Source of the DNA: CAVSWT01 sp963777515 | GTDB taxonomy: Bacteria > Bacteroidota > Ignavibacteria > Ignavibacteriales > Ignavibacteriaceae | Assembly: GCA_963777515.1 (NCBI GenBank) | Contig: CAVZQU010000012.1 | Location: forward strand, 62,001-126,000 | DNA length: 64,000 bases | Direction: 5' to 3' | Shown: one piece after another, positions 46,579-55,512 of the stretch | Position numbering within the stretch: the first letter of the stretch is position 1 | Layout of the letters: each line of letters begins with the position of its first letter | Made by a program: the position numbers and the translations under genes | The notes under the pieces: model-generated | What the model saw: the letters and a program-made list of their open reading frames with translations, nothing else | Database searches by the model: none | What the model was told of the DNA's origin: nothing

Positions 46579-47511
46579 TTGTTAAACGAATTTGCGTTTT
46601 GGATTATTTTTATAATTGTAGCTGCGGCTATAATAATAATCGATTTATTTGTAACAGGAAATAAAGAAGGTGTATTAAGTTTAAAGAAAAGTTTAATTTG
46701 GAGCGGTATATGGATTTCTACCGCTCTAATTTTTTGTGCTGGATTATATTTTTTTTTAGAAGACGGGCATCATAAAAGTCTAGAATTTATAACAGGTTAT
46801 CTAATTGAATATTCGCTTTCAATAGATAACCTTTTTGTTTTTCTGCTAATTTTTAAAGTTATGGATGTTCCAAAAGAACATCAACCGCATGTACTTAAAT
46901 GGGGAATTTTAAGCGCCATTGTTTTTAGAATAGTTTTTATTGTTTTAGGTGTAAGCCTAATTAAATTATTCCATCCTGTTATTTATATTTTCGGAATTGT
47001 TTTGCTTTTTGCTGCTTATAAAATGGCATTTGGAGGCGAACAAAAAATTGATTATGAAAAAAACCCATTAATCAAGGTTGCAAAAAAATATTTCAAATTT
47101 TTGCCTGAATATCATGGTATGAAATTTTTCACAAAGAAAGAAGGAAAGATTTTTGCAACTTCTTTATTTTTAACATTCTTACTAATCGAATCTTCAGATA
47201 TAGTATTTGCTGTTGATTCAATCCCTGCAGTAATAGCAATTACTAGGGATGAGTTTATAATTATTACTTCAAACATATTTGCAATTTTAGGATTACGAGC
47301 ATTGTATTTCGCTCTATCCGGTATAGTTGATTTGTTTGTTTATTTAAAATATGGCGTGGCTATCATACTGTTTTTTGTAGGTATTAAAATGCTGCTATCA
47401 GAAATAGTCCATATCCCAACATCAATTTCATTAGGAATAATAATTTTTCTTCTTGCCGGCTCGATTATCTTATCTTTAATTCATAGAAAGCTTACGCAAA
47501 AACAATCTTAA
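46579..47511 (+). CDS. TerC/Alx-family integral membrane protein
   Basis: A 310-residue protein with about nine transmembrane segments. TerC hallmarks are present: LIEYSLSIDNLFVFLLIF (about 75-92), FLTFLLIESSDIVFAVDSIP (about 200-219) and FAILGLRALYFAL. The acidic residues in these helices probably coordinate metal ions; family members act in manganese efflux or tellurite resistance. The start is a TTG with AAAGG about 9 bases upstream; no ATG fits the frame. It follows pdaD by 15 bases and is convergent with the symporter. Confidence 0.9.
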   Translation: MLNEFAFWIIFIIVAAAIIIIDLFVTGNKEGVLSLKKSLIWSGIWISTALIFCAGLYFFLEDGHHKSLEFITGYLIEYSLSIDNLFVFLLIFKVMDVPKEHQPHVLKWGILSAIVFRIVFIVLGVSLIKLFHPVIYIFGIVLLFAAYKMAFGGEQKIDYEKNPLIKVAKKYFKFLPEYHGMKFFTKKEGKIFATSLFLTFLLIESSDIVFAVDSIPAVIAITRDEFIIITSNIFAILGLRALYFALSGIVDLFVYLKYGVAIILFFVGIKMLLSEIVHIPTSISLGIIIFLLAGSIILSLIHRKLTQKQS

Positions 47512-47528
47512 ATTATTTAGTCTATAAT

Positions 47529-48920
47529 TTATTTCTTCAGCATACCAATAAAGTGAATACTAATTGCAACAGAAAGCCCTACAAGCATTGGTTCAATTTC
47601 ATAGAAAAAACTATTAGTAAATAATTCATCACGAATATAATACCAAATAATGCTCGTTGACACAGCAACGATCATTTCAATTAATATAATCTTTTGCGAG
47701 ATTTTTATTTTTGGATAATATGCACTAACAATTGGAAGAATGATACCTGGAATGCAAAACGAACCAATAGTGTACCAGATTCCAATTACAGATGGAATTA
47801 AGTAAGCTAAAATTATTGAAAGGATTCCTGAAAGAATTAATCCGTAAACAGTATATCTTTTTAAATTACTTTCATTTTGATTTTTGTTTAACCTAAAAAT
47901 AAAATCTCTTCCAATCGTTGTTGCACTTAAAAACAGAAAACTATTTAAGGTTGACATAATTGTTGCAAATAAGGCAGCATAAAAAATTCCTTTTACTCCG
48001 GAAGGCAAGATGCTTTCGGCAAGAAGCGGAAATGAAAGAACCGGTTGATTTAAATTCGGTAAAAGTGCGCGAGCATATAATCCTGTTGAAGTAGTTAGAA
48101 AATCAAATAAAGCCCAAAAGAAAATAGAAATAATAATTCCTTTTACAGCAATGCTTCCAGTTTTTGCTGCATAGCATCTCTGATGAAAGCCAGGGTCGGC
48201 GAAAGTCCAGAGTGCAATAAAAAACCAGACAATAATAAAAGTTGGAGAAGCGCCGCCTGTCAATGTCAAATGTTCAGCAGGTAAATTCTTTTCAAGATAA
48301 GAAAAATTTCCAAGCTTGTTAAAAGCAAAAAATAAAACAAAAAAGAATCCGATAAACATTATGAAAAACTGAAGTGCATCTGCATAAATATTGGAGCGGA
48401 ATCCTCCTTTAAATAAGTAAACAAGCGATAGAAGCAAAGCTAAAATTAAACTAACAATTGTCCCTAAATGAAATATCAGCGATAAAAGATTTGCGGTCAT
48501 TAAAAGATATGGCGCAGGAGAAACTAAAATGAAGACAAGAATAGCAGCAATAAATCCAACATTCTTGTTATAAGTTTCCGTTAACTTGTCGGGAATAGTG
48601 AAAAGAGATGCCACTCTTATCTTCTTGGCAAAAAATATGGCAAATAAAAATGCGAACACGTAATAAGGAAACCCTTGAGTAAACCAGCTTGCTATACCGT
48701 ATTTGTAAGTAAACTCCCCTACCCCAAGTATTCCACCATACCAGGTGGAAACATTTGTCAGGATAAAAAGAAATAAGCCGACTTTTCGTCCTGATAATAA
48801 ATAATCATCTGCAGTGGTTTCATCTTTTCTTCCAGCCCAAAATCCAATTGCCAGCACTGATAGAAAAAATAAAATGATAATTAGAATATCAAGAACACTG
48901 AATGAAACCATTTTTCCCAA
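47529..48920 (-). CDS. Sodium:solute symporter (SSS family)
   Basis: A 463-residue polytopic protein with about 12-13 helices. The N-terminal pattern ILIIILFFLSVLAIGFWAGR with TTADDYLLSGRKVG is typical of SSS transporters, and the central NVSTWYGGILGVGEFTYKYG and ADPGFHQRCYAAK fit the core. The substrate is not predictable; relatives move pantothenate, proline or sugars with Na+. It lies alone on the minus strand, convergent with the TerC gene (17 bases). Confidence 0.87.
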   Translation of the reverse strand: MGKMVSFSVLDILIIILFFLSVLAIGFWAGRKDETTADDYLLSGRKVGLFLFILTNVSTWYGGILGVGEFTYKYGIASWFTQGFPYYVFAFLFAIFFAKKIRVASLFTIPDKLTETYNKNVGFIAAILVFILVSPAPYLLMTANLLSLIFHLGTIVSLILALLLSLVYLFKGGFRSNIYADALQFFIMFIGFFFVLFFAFNKLGNFSYLEKNLPAEHLTLTGGASPTFIIVWFFIALWTFADPGFHQRCYAAKTGSIAVKGIIISIFFWALFDFLTTSTGLYARALLPNLNQPVLSFPLLAESILPSGVKGIFYAALFATIMSTLNSFLFLSATTIGRDFIFRLNKNQNESNLKRYTVYGLILSGILSIILAYLIPSVIGIWYTIGSFCIPGIILPIVSAYYPKIKISQKIILIEMIVAVSTSIIWYYIRDELFTNSFFYEIEPMLVGLSVAISIHFIGMLKK

Positions 48921-49081
48921 ATAATTAACAATTAAAAATGAAAAATTAACAATGAATTCCCAAATAGACTAAATAGTAATTCATAAAAATATTTTAGCTA
49001 ATATTTTTTGTTTGATAAAATGATTGAGAATAGCTATTAAAGATTTTGCATTTTTACTTTAGACCAATAACCCCAAATAGT

Positions 49082-49735
49082 TCAGATAAGATTATTTTTT
49101 CTTACAAGATTAAAATCTCTTATCAGAAAAATTATTCCCCCATTAATTTCTAATTTAATCTTATCTGATAAAGCAACGTTGCTTGTGCTTTCTTTTTCAC
49201 CAAAAGGCAATGGAATATTATTCAGTTTATATTTTAAACCATGTGATATTATTTTTGTCTTTGAATCAAATCCGTAAATAGATATTGTTTCACCAGGAAT
49301 TGTTTTTAATTCTACTTTACCTTGATAAGGAACTAATACGGAATTTTCTGCAACAATTTTTAATCTAATATCATTCGAAAATTTTATAACAATACCTAGG
49401 TTGCAAAAGGTATGGTCTAATCTATCACCGGTAACTCCGCATAAAATTGCTTCTGAGTAACCTCGCTTTTTTACAGTCTTAATACATTTTTCAACATCTG
49501 TATCGTTTTGTCTTTTAAGCTGGATTAATTCAGATTTATCAGAAAAGAATTTTTTCGTTGCAGGAGTGATTGAATCTAAATCTCCTACTATTAGATCCGG
49601 AATCAAATTCATCTTTCTTGCTGAGTTTGCTCCCCCATCAGCACAGACTAAATAATTGTATCCTTTTTTTTGCAAAAAAATTATTACTGATTTTCTTGGT
49701 GGTTTTCCGTTGGCAAGTATGATGCACTTTTTCAT
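49082..49735 (-). CDS. Thiamine pyrophosphokinase
   Basis: A 217-residue enzyme converting thiamine and ATP to thiamine diphosphate. Family motifs are CADGGANSARKM (about 32-43), PDLIVGDLDSI (about 46-56) and the acidic catalytic QKNDTDVEKCI-like block QLKRQNDTDVEKCI (about 72-85), plus GVTGDRLDHTFCNL (about 95-108). The C-terminal STSNVAL is the usual TPK beta-domain motif. No thiamine operon neighbours are present. Confidence 0.92.
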   Translation of the reverse strand: MKKCIILANGKPPRKSVIIFLQKKGYNYLVCADGGANSARKMNLIPDLIVGDLDSITPATKKFFSDKSELIQLKRQNDTDVEKCIKTVKKRGYSEAILCGVTGDRLDHTFCNLGIVIKFSNDIRLKIVAENSVLVPYQGKVELKTIPGETISIYGFDSKTKIISHGLKYKLNNIPLPFGEKESTSNVALSDKIKLEINGGIIFLIRDFNLVRKNNLI

Positions 49736-49856
49736 AATTTCCTACAAAGTCAAAAGTGATAATTTAAAAATCAAAACTAATAAATTTTAGAACTAACCTA
49801 TTATTGAAACAACAATAATCTAAAATGCTTTTGAATTTTAACCTTTGACTTATCTC

Positions 49857-51635
49857 TCAGTCCACGTTCTTTATAATATTATAAAACTCATCAGCACTGA
49901 CAAAGCCAGTTATGCGTTTTGCTTCATTTCCTTTTGAATCCAAAATTAAAACAGTCGGCACTCCGCGGATTTTATATTTTTCTCTTAATGCTTCAACATC
50001 AGGCGAAAGTGATTTTGTCATATCAGCTTTTAATGTGTGAAAATTTTTTGCTTCGGCAATAACTTTTTGGTCTGAAAATGTCGATGCATCAAGTTCATGA
50101 CATGGGATGCACCAGTCAGCATAAAAATCAATTATTACTCCCCTCTTCTCTCCAATACCAGCGGTTAAAATTTTATTGTCATAGTGCTGCCAGGCAATTG
50201 ATGCAGTTTCTTTTGGTATTAGAGTATAGACTGCAACAGCAATTAAAATAATTGAAAAACCATATTTAAATATTTTAAATCCTTTAACATTGGCAGCAAG
50301 CTTTTCAATAAATAAAAGATATATTGCTGTAATCACCATAAAAACCGGAAGAATATATCCTCTAATTTCTTTTGGCAGAAGAGGCAATAAAAAGTATAGA
50401 GCCATTCCAATTAATAGAAAACCAAATACATGTTTTACTGCATCCATCCATTCACCGGAACGAGGGAGCTTTTTAATCTTACCTGAAAAGATTGCCAGAA
50501 CCAAATATGGAGTTCCCAAACCGACAGCAAGAACAAAGAACATTAAGAATCCATAGTATGGATCAGCTTTAGCTGCAACATAAGTTACTAATCCCAAAAC
50601 AAAAGGGCCGATACAAGGAGCGGCAACAATTCCCATAGTTAATCCCATAAAAAATGCACCGTAATATCCGCTCTTTGCTCCTCCGGCTTTTGCTACCCAT
50701 GAATCAGGCAGTTTAAATTCATAAACCCCAAACATGCTTAAAGAAAGAACAACAAAAATTAATGCTATAAAAATTATTACAATTGAATTTTGAAGTAATG
50801 AGCCGAACACCGCTCCGCTTAGTGCTGTCACAACACCAATCACAGAATATGTCAATGCCATTCCGATGACAAATAGAATTCCCATCAGCGCTAATTTTTT
50901 TGTATTGCCCTCACTTTGTCCGCCGAAGTAGCCAATTGTAATGGGAATAAGTGGATAAACACACGGAGTTAAATTCAAGGCCAAACCGCCGAGGAATACA
51001 AACAATAAACTAAAGAACAAACCGCTGCTTGCAAGCACAGATGAAATTGAACTATCATTACTTTTAGTCTTGGAAACGATAGGTGTATAACTTAAATCTA
51101 TTTTATTAAAAACGTCTTCATTAATTGAATTAATAGCAGCTTGATTATCAGCAATTTCAATATTCAATGTATCACTAGCAGATGCTGGAGGCATACATGA
51201 ACTGTTATTGCAGGCCTGATAATCTAAAGTTACAACTAATTTATAATTACCCGGTTTTATATTATTTGATGCTTTAACCAAAGCGCCCAAATAATTTTCA
51301 CCTTGCCAAACTGATAATGGCTTATCTGAAAAACTTAATTTAATATCATGTGCTTTTGGATATGATACTTTTTGAACTTTAAAATTTGTTGTGTCGTCAA
51401 TCGTCAATTTTGATGGAATTAAAAACTCATCATAAGGTTTATTTGAGTTTATATGCCAGGGTTCATTAATATCAACTTTTAGCGCAACTTTAAACTCGCC
51501 GTTAGGAGTAACTCTATCTAATGACTTAAAAGCTTTTACTTTTAATATATTATTTGAAGCTCCAAATTGTGCAAATAGATTTGATGTAAGAATAGCTAAT
51601 ACAAAAACAACAACTGAGAATTTTTTATAGTTCAT
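49857..51635 (-). CDS. dsbD: Thiol:disulfide interchange protein DsbD
   Basis: A 592-residue three-domain electron relay. A signal peptide precedes the DsbD alpha domain with its Cys pair in YQACNNSSCMPPA (about 131-143). Eight membrane segments follow, with the redox cysteines in LNLTPCVYPLIPI and VAAPCIGPFVLGL. The C-terminal thioredoxin domain has DFYADWCIPCHELDA (near 510). It carries reducing power from cytoplasm to periplasm, for disulfide isomerisation or cytochrome c maturation. No partner gene is adjacent. Confidence 0.94.
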   Translation of the reverse strand: MNYKKFSVVVFVLAILTSNLFAQFGASNNILKVKAFKSLDRVTPNGEFKVALKVDINEPWHINSNKPYDEFLIPSKLTIDDTTNFKVQKVSYPKAHDIKLSFSDKPLSVWQGENYLGALVKASNNIKPGNYKLVVTLDYQACNNSSCMPPASASDTLNIEIADNQAAINSINEDVFNKIDLSYTPIVSKTKSNDSSISSVLASSGLFFSLLFVFLGGLALNLTPCVYPLIPITIGYFGGQSEGNTKKLALMGILFVIGMALTYSVIGVVTALSGAVFGSLLQNSIVIIFIALIFVVLSLSMFGVYEFKLPDSWVAKAGGAKSGYYGAFFMGLTMGIVAAPCIGPFVLGLVTYVAAKADPYYGFLMFFVLAVGLGTPYLVLAIFSGKIKKLPRSGEWMDAVKHVFGFLLIGMALYFLLPLLPKEIRGYILPVFMVITAIYLLFIEKLAANVKGFKIFKYGFSIILIAVAVYTLIPKETASIAWQHYDNKILTAGIGEKRGVIIDFYADWCIPCHELDASTFSDQKVIAEAKNFHTLKADMTKSLSPDVEALREKYKIRGVPTVLILDSKGNEAKRITGFVSADEFYNIIKNVD

Positions 51636-51757
51636 TTATTAAATCCACTTATTTGATATTATGACTTTAGTTTAGGTGGTAAAATTTTAATTCAATAATA
51701 TTTTCATAATATGTTTATGATGATTAAATTCTTGCCTACCGGCAGTTTCGATTTTTA

Positions 51758-53044
51758 TTATCTTCTCCAACCCTGCACAATCGGATATCTTCTTCCATAA
51801 CCAAAAGCTTTTCGCGATACTCTTAAAGCTGGGGCTGCTTGTTTTCTCTTGAACTCATTTAAATCAACTAATCTTAAAATCTTTTTAATAGTCTCTTTGT
51901 CGCCTAATAACCTTACAATTTCACGTTCTTCTTTATTTTCTTCAAGGTACATTTTTAAGACCTTATCAAGAAATGCATAAGGCGGCAGTGAATCTTCATC
52001 TTTTTGTCCTTCTCTCAATTCAGCAGAAGGTGCTTTATTTATAATTTCTTCTGGGATTATTTCTTTTTCTTTATTTATGAATTTTGCTAATTCATAAACT
52101 TCCGTCTTATACAAATCGGCTATCACTGCTAGTCCGCCGGCCATATCTCCATAAAGAGTACAATAACCAACAGCTAATTCCGATTTATTTCCTGTAGTCA
52201 ATAACAAAGAGTTATAATTGTTTGAAACTGCCATTAAATAAATGCCACGAATTCTTGCCTGAATATTTTCTTCTGTAATATCTCTAGGATTTTCACCTAA
52301 AGCCGGAGCTAAACTTTTATTGATTGAATCAAACACAGGTTGAATAGAAACATTCTCCCATTTGATGCCCAGATTATCAATTAGTTTCTTTGCATCATCA
52401 ACACTTCCTTTGCTTGAATATTTCGACGGCATCAGTAAAACTTGTACATTTTCATTTCCCAATGCTTGAACAGCAATGTAAGCAACCAAAGCAGAATCAA
52501 TTCCGCCGCTTAATCCAACTAATAATTTTTTGAAATGCAGTTTCTCGCAATATTCTTTTACTCCATAAATTAATGCTTTCAAAATTTCTTCGGGAAAACT
52601 TGCTTCGGTTTTTTGAATTGATTTGTAATTTTCTTTTGTATCGAAAATAAAAAAATCTTCCTCATAATTTTTACCAAGCTTAACAAGTTCACCTTCCTTA
52701 TTAAAACACATGCTTGCACCGTCAAAAATTAAATCTGTTTGCGTACCTGTAGTGCAAACATAAGCAAGAGGAATATTATCATGTTCCGTTAGAACGGAAA
52801 GCATTTCTTTTCTGTCTTCTCTTTTGCCGTAAGAATATGGACTTGCCGAAATATTTATAAGAAGTGTTGCACCTTTTTCAATTAATTCTTTTACGGGGTC
52901 CCGGCTGTATCTTCTTTTGTACCAGTAATCAGCATCATTCCAAATATCTTCACAAATTGAAATGCCTAATTTTTCGTCCTTTAAATTCAAAGACATAAAT
53001 TTCTTTTGCAGGGTCAAAGTAACGCATCTCATCAAAGACATCAT
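51758..53044 (-). CDS. nadE: Glutamine-dependent NAD+ synthetase, C-terminal part (frameshifted)
   Basis: 428 residues; the first 20 or so are out-of-frame, and the real continuation from the N-terminal part begins at about DEKLGISICEDIWNDADYWY. It contains the nitrilase-type nucleophile cysteine (GISICED), then the synthetase ATP loop VGLSGGIDSALVAYIAV, STGN-like TTGNKSELAVGYCTLYGDM and APSAELREGQKDEDSLPPY. One extra base near 52980 splits the gene; removing it gives 545 residues. Confidence 0.9.
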   Translation of the reverse strand: MMSLMRCVTLTLQKKFMSLNLKDEKLGISICEDIWNDADYWYKRRYSRDPVKELIEKGATLLINISASPYSYGKREDRKEMLSVLTEHDNIPLAYVCTTGTQTDLIFDGASMCFNKEGELVKLGKNYEEDFFIFDTKENYKSIQKTEASFPEEILKALIYGVKEYCEKLHFKKLLVGLSGGIDSALVAYIAVQALGNENVQVLLMPSKYSSKGSVDDAKKLIDNLGIKWENVSIQPVFDSINKSLAPALGENPRDITEENIQARIRGIYLMAVSNNYNSLLLTTGNKSELAVGYCTLYGDMAGGLAVIADLYKTEVYELAKFINKEKEIIPEEIINKAPSAELREGQKDEDSLPPYAFLDKVLKMYLEENKEEREIVRLLGDKETIKKILRLVDLNEFKRKQAAPALRVSRKAFGYGRRYPIVQGWRR

Positions 53045-53396
53045 AATTTGGAATTAAAGATTTGTGCTGAACAAATTGAATTTTTTTATTGAAACAAAGT
53101 ATTGCTGAATTATGAATATCAGTCCCAACATTATCATCATCCTCTGTAATTGCGCCGAAAATTAAACCCACATCAACGGTTTGTTCTGCAATTTCTAAAG
53201 CTATTCTTTTTACTGCTTGACGAAATTCTTTTTTTTCCACCAGGTCCAAAGGCGGATATCCAACCAGAGATAATTCAGGGCAAATTACTAAATCAGCACC
53301 CTCAGCAATTCCCTGATTGTACCCATCAAGTATTTTTTGCTTATTATATTCAATGTCACCAATTATTGTGTTTATCTGGCAAAGTGCAATTTTCAT
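52950..53396 (-). CDS. nadE: Glutamine-dependent NAD+ synthetase, N-terminal glutaminase part (frameshifted)
   Basis: Starts MKIALCQINTIIGDIEYNKQ at 53396 (the open frame runs further upstream without support). Two of the nitrilase triad are here, E41 in CPELSLVGYPP and K112 in QHKSLIPNYD; the cysteine is in the next frame. The frame drifts after VFEFK because of one extra base near 52980. The enzyme amidates nicotinate adenine dinucleotide to NAD+ using glutamine. Confidence 0.9.
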   Translation of the reverse strand: MKIALCQINTIIGDIEYNKQKILDGYNQGIAEGADLVICPELSLVGYPPLDLVEKKEFRQAVKRIALEIAEQTVDVGLIFGAITEDDDNVGTDIHNSAILCFNKKIQFVQHKSLIPNYDVFDEMRYFDPAKEIYVFEFKGRKIRHFNL

Positions 53397-53557
53397 GTTA
53401 ATCCGTTTTTTGTACTTAAAAATAAAAAAGCTCAAAAGGTTTTACAATTGCATCTATAATGCTAATTTATGTGTGCCGTTAATTTATACATAATAGCAAC
53501 TTAAAGATTAAAATTACCGATAAAAAAAATTAAAAAGACTTTTCTCTCTTTTTTACT

Positions 53558-53585
53558 AATATTTGAACCAGCGGTTGCAAATATT
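53558..53585. promoter_or_regulatory. Hairpin/operator-like inverted repeat upstream of the PspC gene
   Basis: AATATTTG-AACC (53558-53569), loop AGC, GGTT (53573-53576), a bulged G, then CAAATATT (53578-53585): a 12-bp stem with one bulge, ending 37 bases before the PspC start codon. A second small hairpin (CGGGA/TCCCG) lies between it and the GAAAGGAG ribosome site. It may be an operator or a 5'-UTR structure controlling the envelope-stress pair downstream. Confidence 0.5.
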
Positions 53586-53622
53586 GCGGGATTAAGTTCC
53601 CGATTGAAAGGAGAAAAATAAA

Positions 53623-54108
53623 ATGGATAGAAAATTATATCGCTCAAATAAAGATAAAATGCTTGGCGGAGTTTGCGGCGGCCTTGCTGAATATTTTGAT
53701 GTTGATACAACTATTGTGCGGGTTGTATTTGTCATTTCATTATTTTTAGGGGGCACCGGAGTACTTGCATATATTCTTTTGTGGATTATTGTTCCTGAAG
53801 AACCTTTTTACTTTAATATGCCTAAAGATAAATCCGACCAGGAAACAACCGGACAAAGTGAAACTTCAACACAAAATGAAAATTCATCGCAGAAAGATTA
53901 TTCAAATACACAAAATGATTTTGCAAAAGCCTGGGACCAGCAAAAACAAGCTCAGCGGAAAAAGCGCTCAACATTCTTTGGTGCCGCATTAGTTATTTTA
54001 GGATTTATTTTTCTTGCAGACACCTGGATACCTCATATTCATTTTACACATTTCTTTCCAATCATATTGATAGCTCTTGGGATTGGTTTAATTGTTAAAA
54101 GCAAATAA
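53623..54108 (+). CDS. PspC domain membrane protein with C-terminal DUF5668-like segment
   Basis: 161 residues. The PspC domain is RKLYRSNKDKMLGGVCGGLA followed by YFDVDTTIVRVVFVISLF (3-40) and a helix to VPEE (about 61). A low-complexity polar linker (about 70-110, Gln/Asn/Ser/Thr rich) leads to two more hydrophobic segments (GAALVILGFIFLAD and ILIALGIGLIVK). PspC proteins sense membrane stress. The start has a strong AAAGGAG site at 53608-53614. It forms a pair with the LiaF-like gene 16 bases downstream. Confidence 0.85.
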   Translation: MDRKLYRSNKDKMLGGVCGGLAEYFDVDTTIVRVVFVISLFLGGTGVLAYILLWIIVPEEPFYFNMPKDKSDQETTGQSETSTQNENSSQKDYSNTQNDFAKAWDQQKQAQRKKRSTFFGAALVILGFIFLADTWIPHIHFTHFFPIILIALGIGLIVKSK

Positions 54109-54124
54109 TAAGCGGGTTAATAAA

Positions 54125-55063
54125 ATGAAAACAAAACAACTTTTCTGGGGGGTTCTATTAATAGCTTTAGGTATATTAATTTTCTTAAATAATATTGACC
54201 AGTTAAATTGGAACTGGGATGAAATTATAAAATTGTGGCCTTTGTTTTTTATCCTTTGGGGAATTTCTTTTATGATAAAAAACATTCCAATCAAACGAAT
54301 TTTTATTTCATTAACATCAATAGCCCTTGCATTAAGCATTTTTGCTACTTATAAAACTGCCCAAGGTTTTACAAAAGATGTGGTTTGGGATAATGGTCAT
54401 GTCTTTATTGAAGACAGCGCATCAGTCAATGAATATTCAGAATTTTATTTCAGTAAATACAAAACTGCAAAATTAAAATTTCATGCAGGTGCCGGTGCAA
54501 TAGCTATTATGGATACAACTTCAAAATTGATTTATGCCAGAACTAAAGGTTATAGTGATGCATTTAACTTGGATGTTTCAAAATATGATGATGAAGCAGA
54601 TGTTGATTTTGAAATGTCAAAAACAAGATTTTCTTTTAATACTTTAAATTCTAAAAATAAAGTTGAAATTGATTTAAATCCCAATCCAGCCTGGAGTTTG
54701 GATATTGATGTCGGTGCTGCATCTCTTAATTTAGATTTAACAAAATTCAGAATTAATGAAACAAAAATAAAAATGGGCGCAGCTTCATTACACGCTCGGC
54801 TTGGGGATTTATCAAAAGAAATACATTTTGAAGTTGATGCAGGTGCTTCATCAATTAATATTTCAGTACCTGAAAGCTCAGGTTGTGAAATTGATGCTGA
54901 TGTGACTTTATCTTCAAAAAAGTTTGATGGATTTAGAACCATTTCTTCATCTGTTTATAGGACAGATAATTTTGATAAAGCAAAAAAGAAAATCTATATA
55001 AAGATAAAATCGGGTGTGTCGTCTGTTAAAGTCAGTAGATATGATTCAACTAATAATTGGTAA
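54125..55063 (+). CDS. LiaF/DUF5668-type transmembrane adhesin-like protein
   Basis: 312 residues from the ATG at 54125 (MKTKQLFWGVLLIALG), which clears the preceding stop; an earlier in-frame start would overlap the PspC gene. Three to four N-terminal helices (DUF5668: GVLLIALGILIFLNNID and LWPLFFILWGISFMIKN) precede a beta-rich C-terminal domain with repeated GAAS/GASS motifs (DVGAASLNLDL, KMGAASLHARL, VDAGASSINISV), typical of the LiaF C-terminal DUF2154-like beta helix. With PspC it resembles the Lia-type envelope stress module, although no histidine kinase is adjacent. Confidence 0.85.
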   Translation: MKTKQLFWGVLLIALGILIFLNNIDQLNWNWDEIIKLWPLFFILWGISFMIKNIPIKRIFISLTSIALALSIFATYKTAQGFTKDVVWDNGHVFIEDSASVNEYSEFYFSKYKTAKLKFHAGAGAIAIMDTTSKLIYARTKGYSDAFNLDVSKYDDEADVDFEMSKTRFSFNTLNSKNKVEIDLNPNPAWSLDIDVGAASLNLDLTKFRINETKIKMGAASLHARLGDLSKEIHFEVDAGASSINISVPESSGCEIDADVTLSSKKFDGFRTISSSVYRTDNFDKAKKKIYIKIKSGVSSVKVSRYDSTNNW

Positions 55064-55081
55064 ATACTAAACGACAAAGAG

Positions 55082-55117
55082 AAGTTGGAATAATTAAGCA
55101 TTATGTTATTCCAACTT
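55082..55117. terminator. Bidirectional terminator between convergent genes
   Basis: AAGTTGGAATAA (55082-55093) pairs perfectly with TTATTCCAACTT (55106-55117), a 12-bp stem with a 12-base loop. A/T-rich sequence flanks it on both sides. It lies between the LiaF-like gene (+) and the MGMT-family gene (-), where a shared terminator is expected. Confidence 0.7.
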
Positions 55118-55143
55118 TTCTAATTGTATAAGCACAAATTCAT

Positions 55144-55494
55144 CTATTTCTTAACATGTTTGGGTTTCCATAAATGTTTTTCAAGATTAACGCAGCCATC
55201 ATCTTTAAATTCAATCCCTTCTGAATGAAGCAAATCTTCCATTAAATGTGAATCACCGAAATGCATTTTTCCTGATAAAGCACCAAATCTATTTACAACT
55301 CTATGACATGGCAATCCCATTTCCTTCATTCCATTTAAAGCCCAGCCAACTGTTCGTGCACCTGCTCTTGTTCCGCAAGCCTCAGCTATATCTCCGTACG
55401 TTGTAACTTTTCCATAAGGAATTTTCTTTACAATTGCGGTTACTTTATCAAAGAAGTTTTTATTGGATTTTGTTTTAGTTTTTCTTTTGGTCAT
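55144..55494 (-). CDS. Small MGMT-family (alkyltransferase-like) DNA-binding protein
   Basis: 116 residues covering only the DNA-binding domain of O6-alkylguanine-DNA alkyltransferases: VKKIPYGKVTTYGDIAEACG (about 17-36), the RTVGWALNGM helix (about 43-52) and LPCHRVVNRFG (about 58-68). The reactive cysteine (PCHRV) is kept, whereas many proteins of this size (ATLs) have Trp at that place. It may be an active short alkyltransferase or a damage sensor feeding nucleotide excision repair. It follows prfB by 18 bases. Confidence 0.88.
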   Translation of the reverse strand: MTKRKTKTKSNKNFFDKVTAIVKKIPYGKVTTYGDIAEACGTRAGARTVGWALNGMKEMGLPCHRVVNRFGALSGKMHFGDSHLMEDLLHSEGIEFKDDGCVNLEKHLWKPKHVKK

Positions 55495-55512
55495 TATGTC
55501 AAATATTTATTA

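Noticed and set aside
53501..53710. Minus-strand frame covering the PspC start
   Set aside because: It runs through the hairpin and ribosome site of the PspC gene and has no protein-like features.
54550..54942. Minus-strand 130-residue frame inside the LiaF-like gene
   Set aside because: It is low-complexity and antisense to a beta-rich coding sequence, with no start signal.
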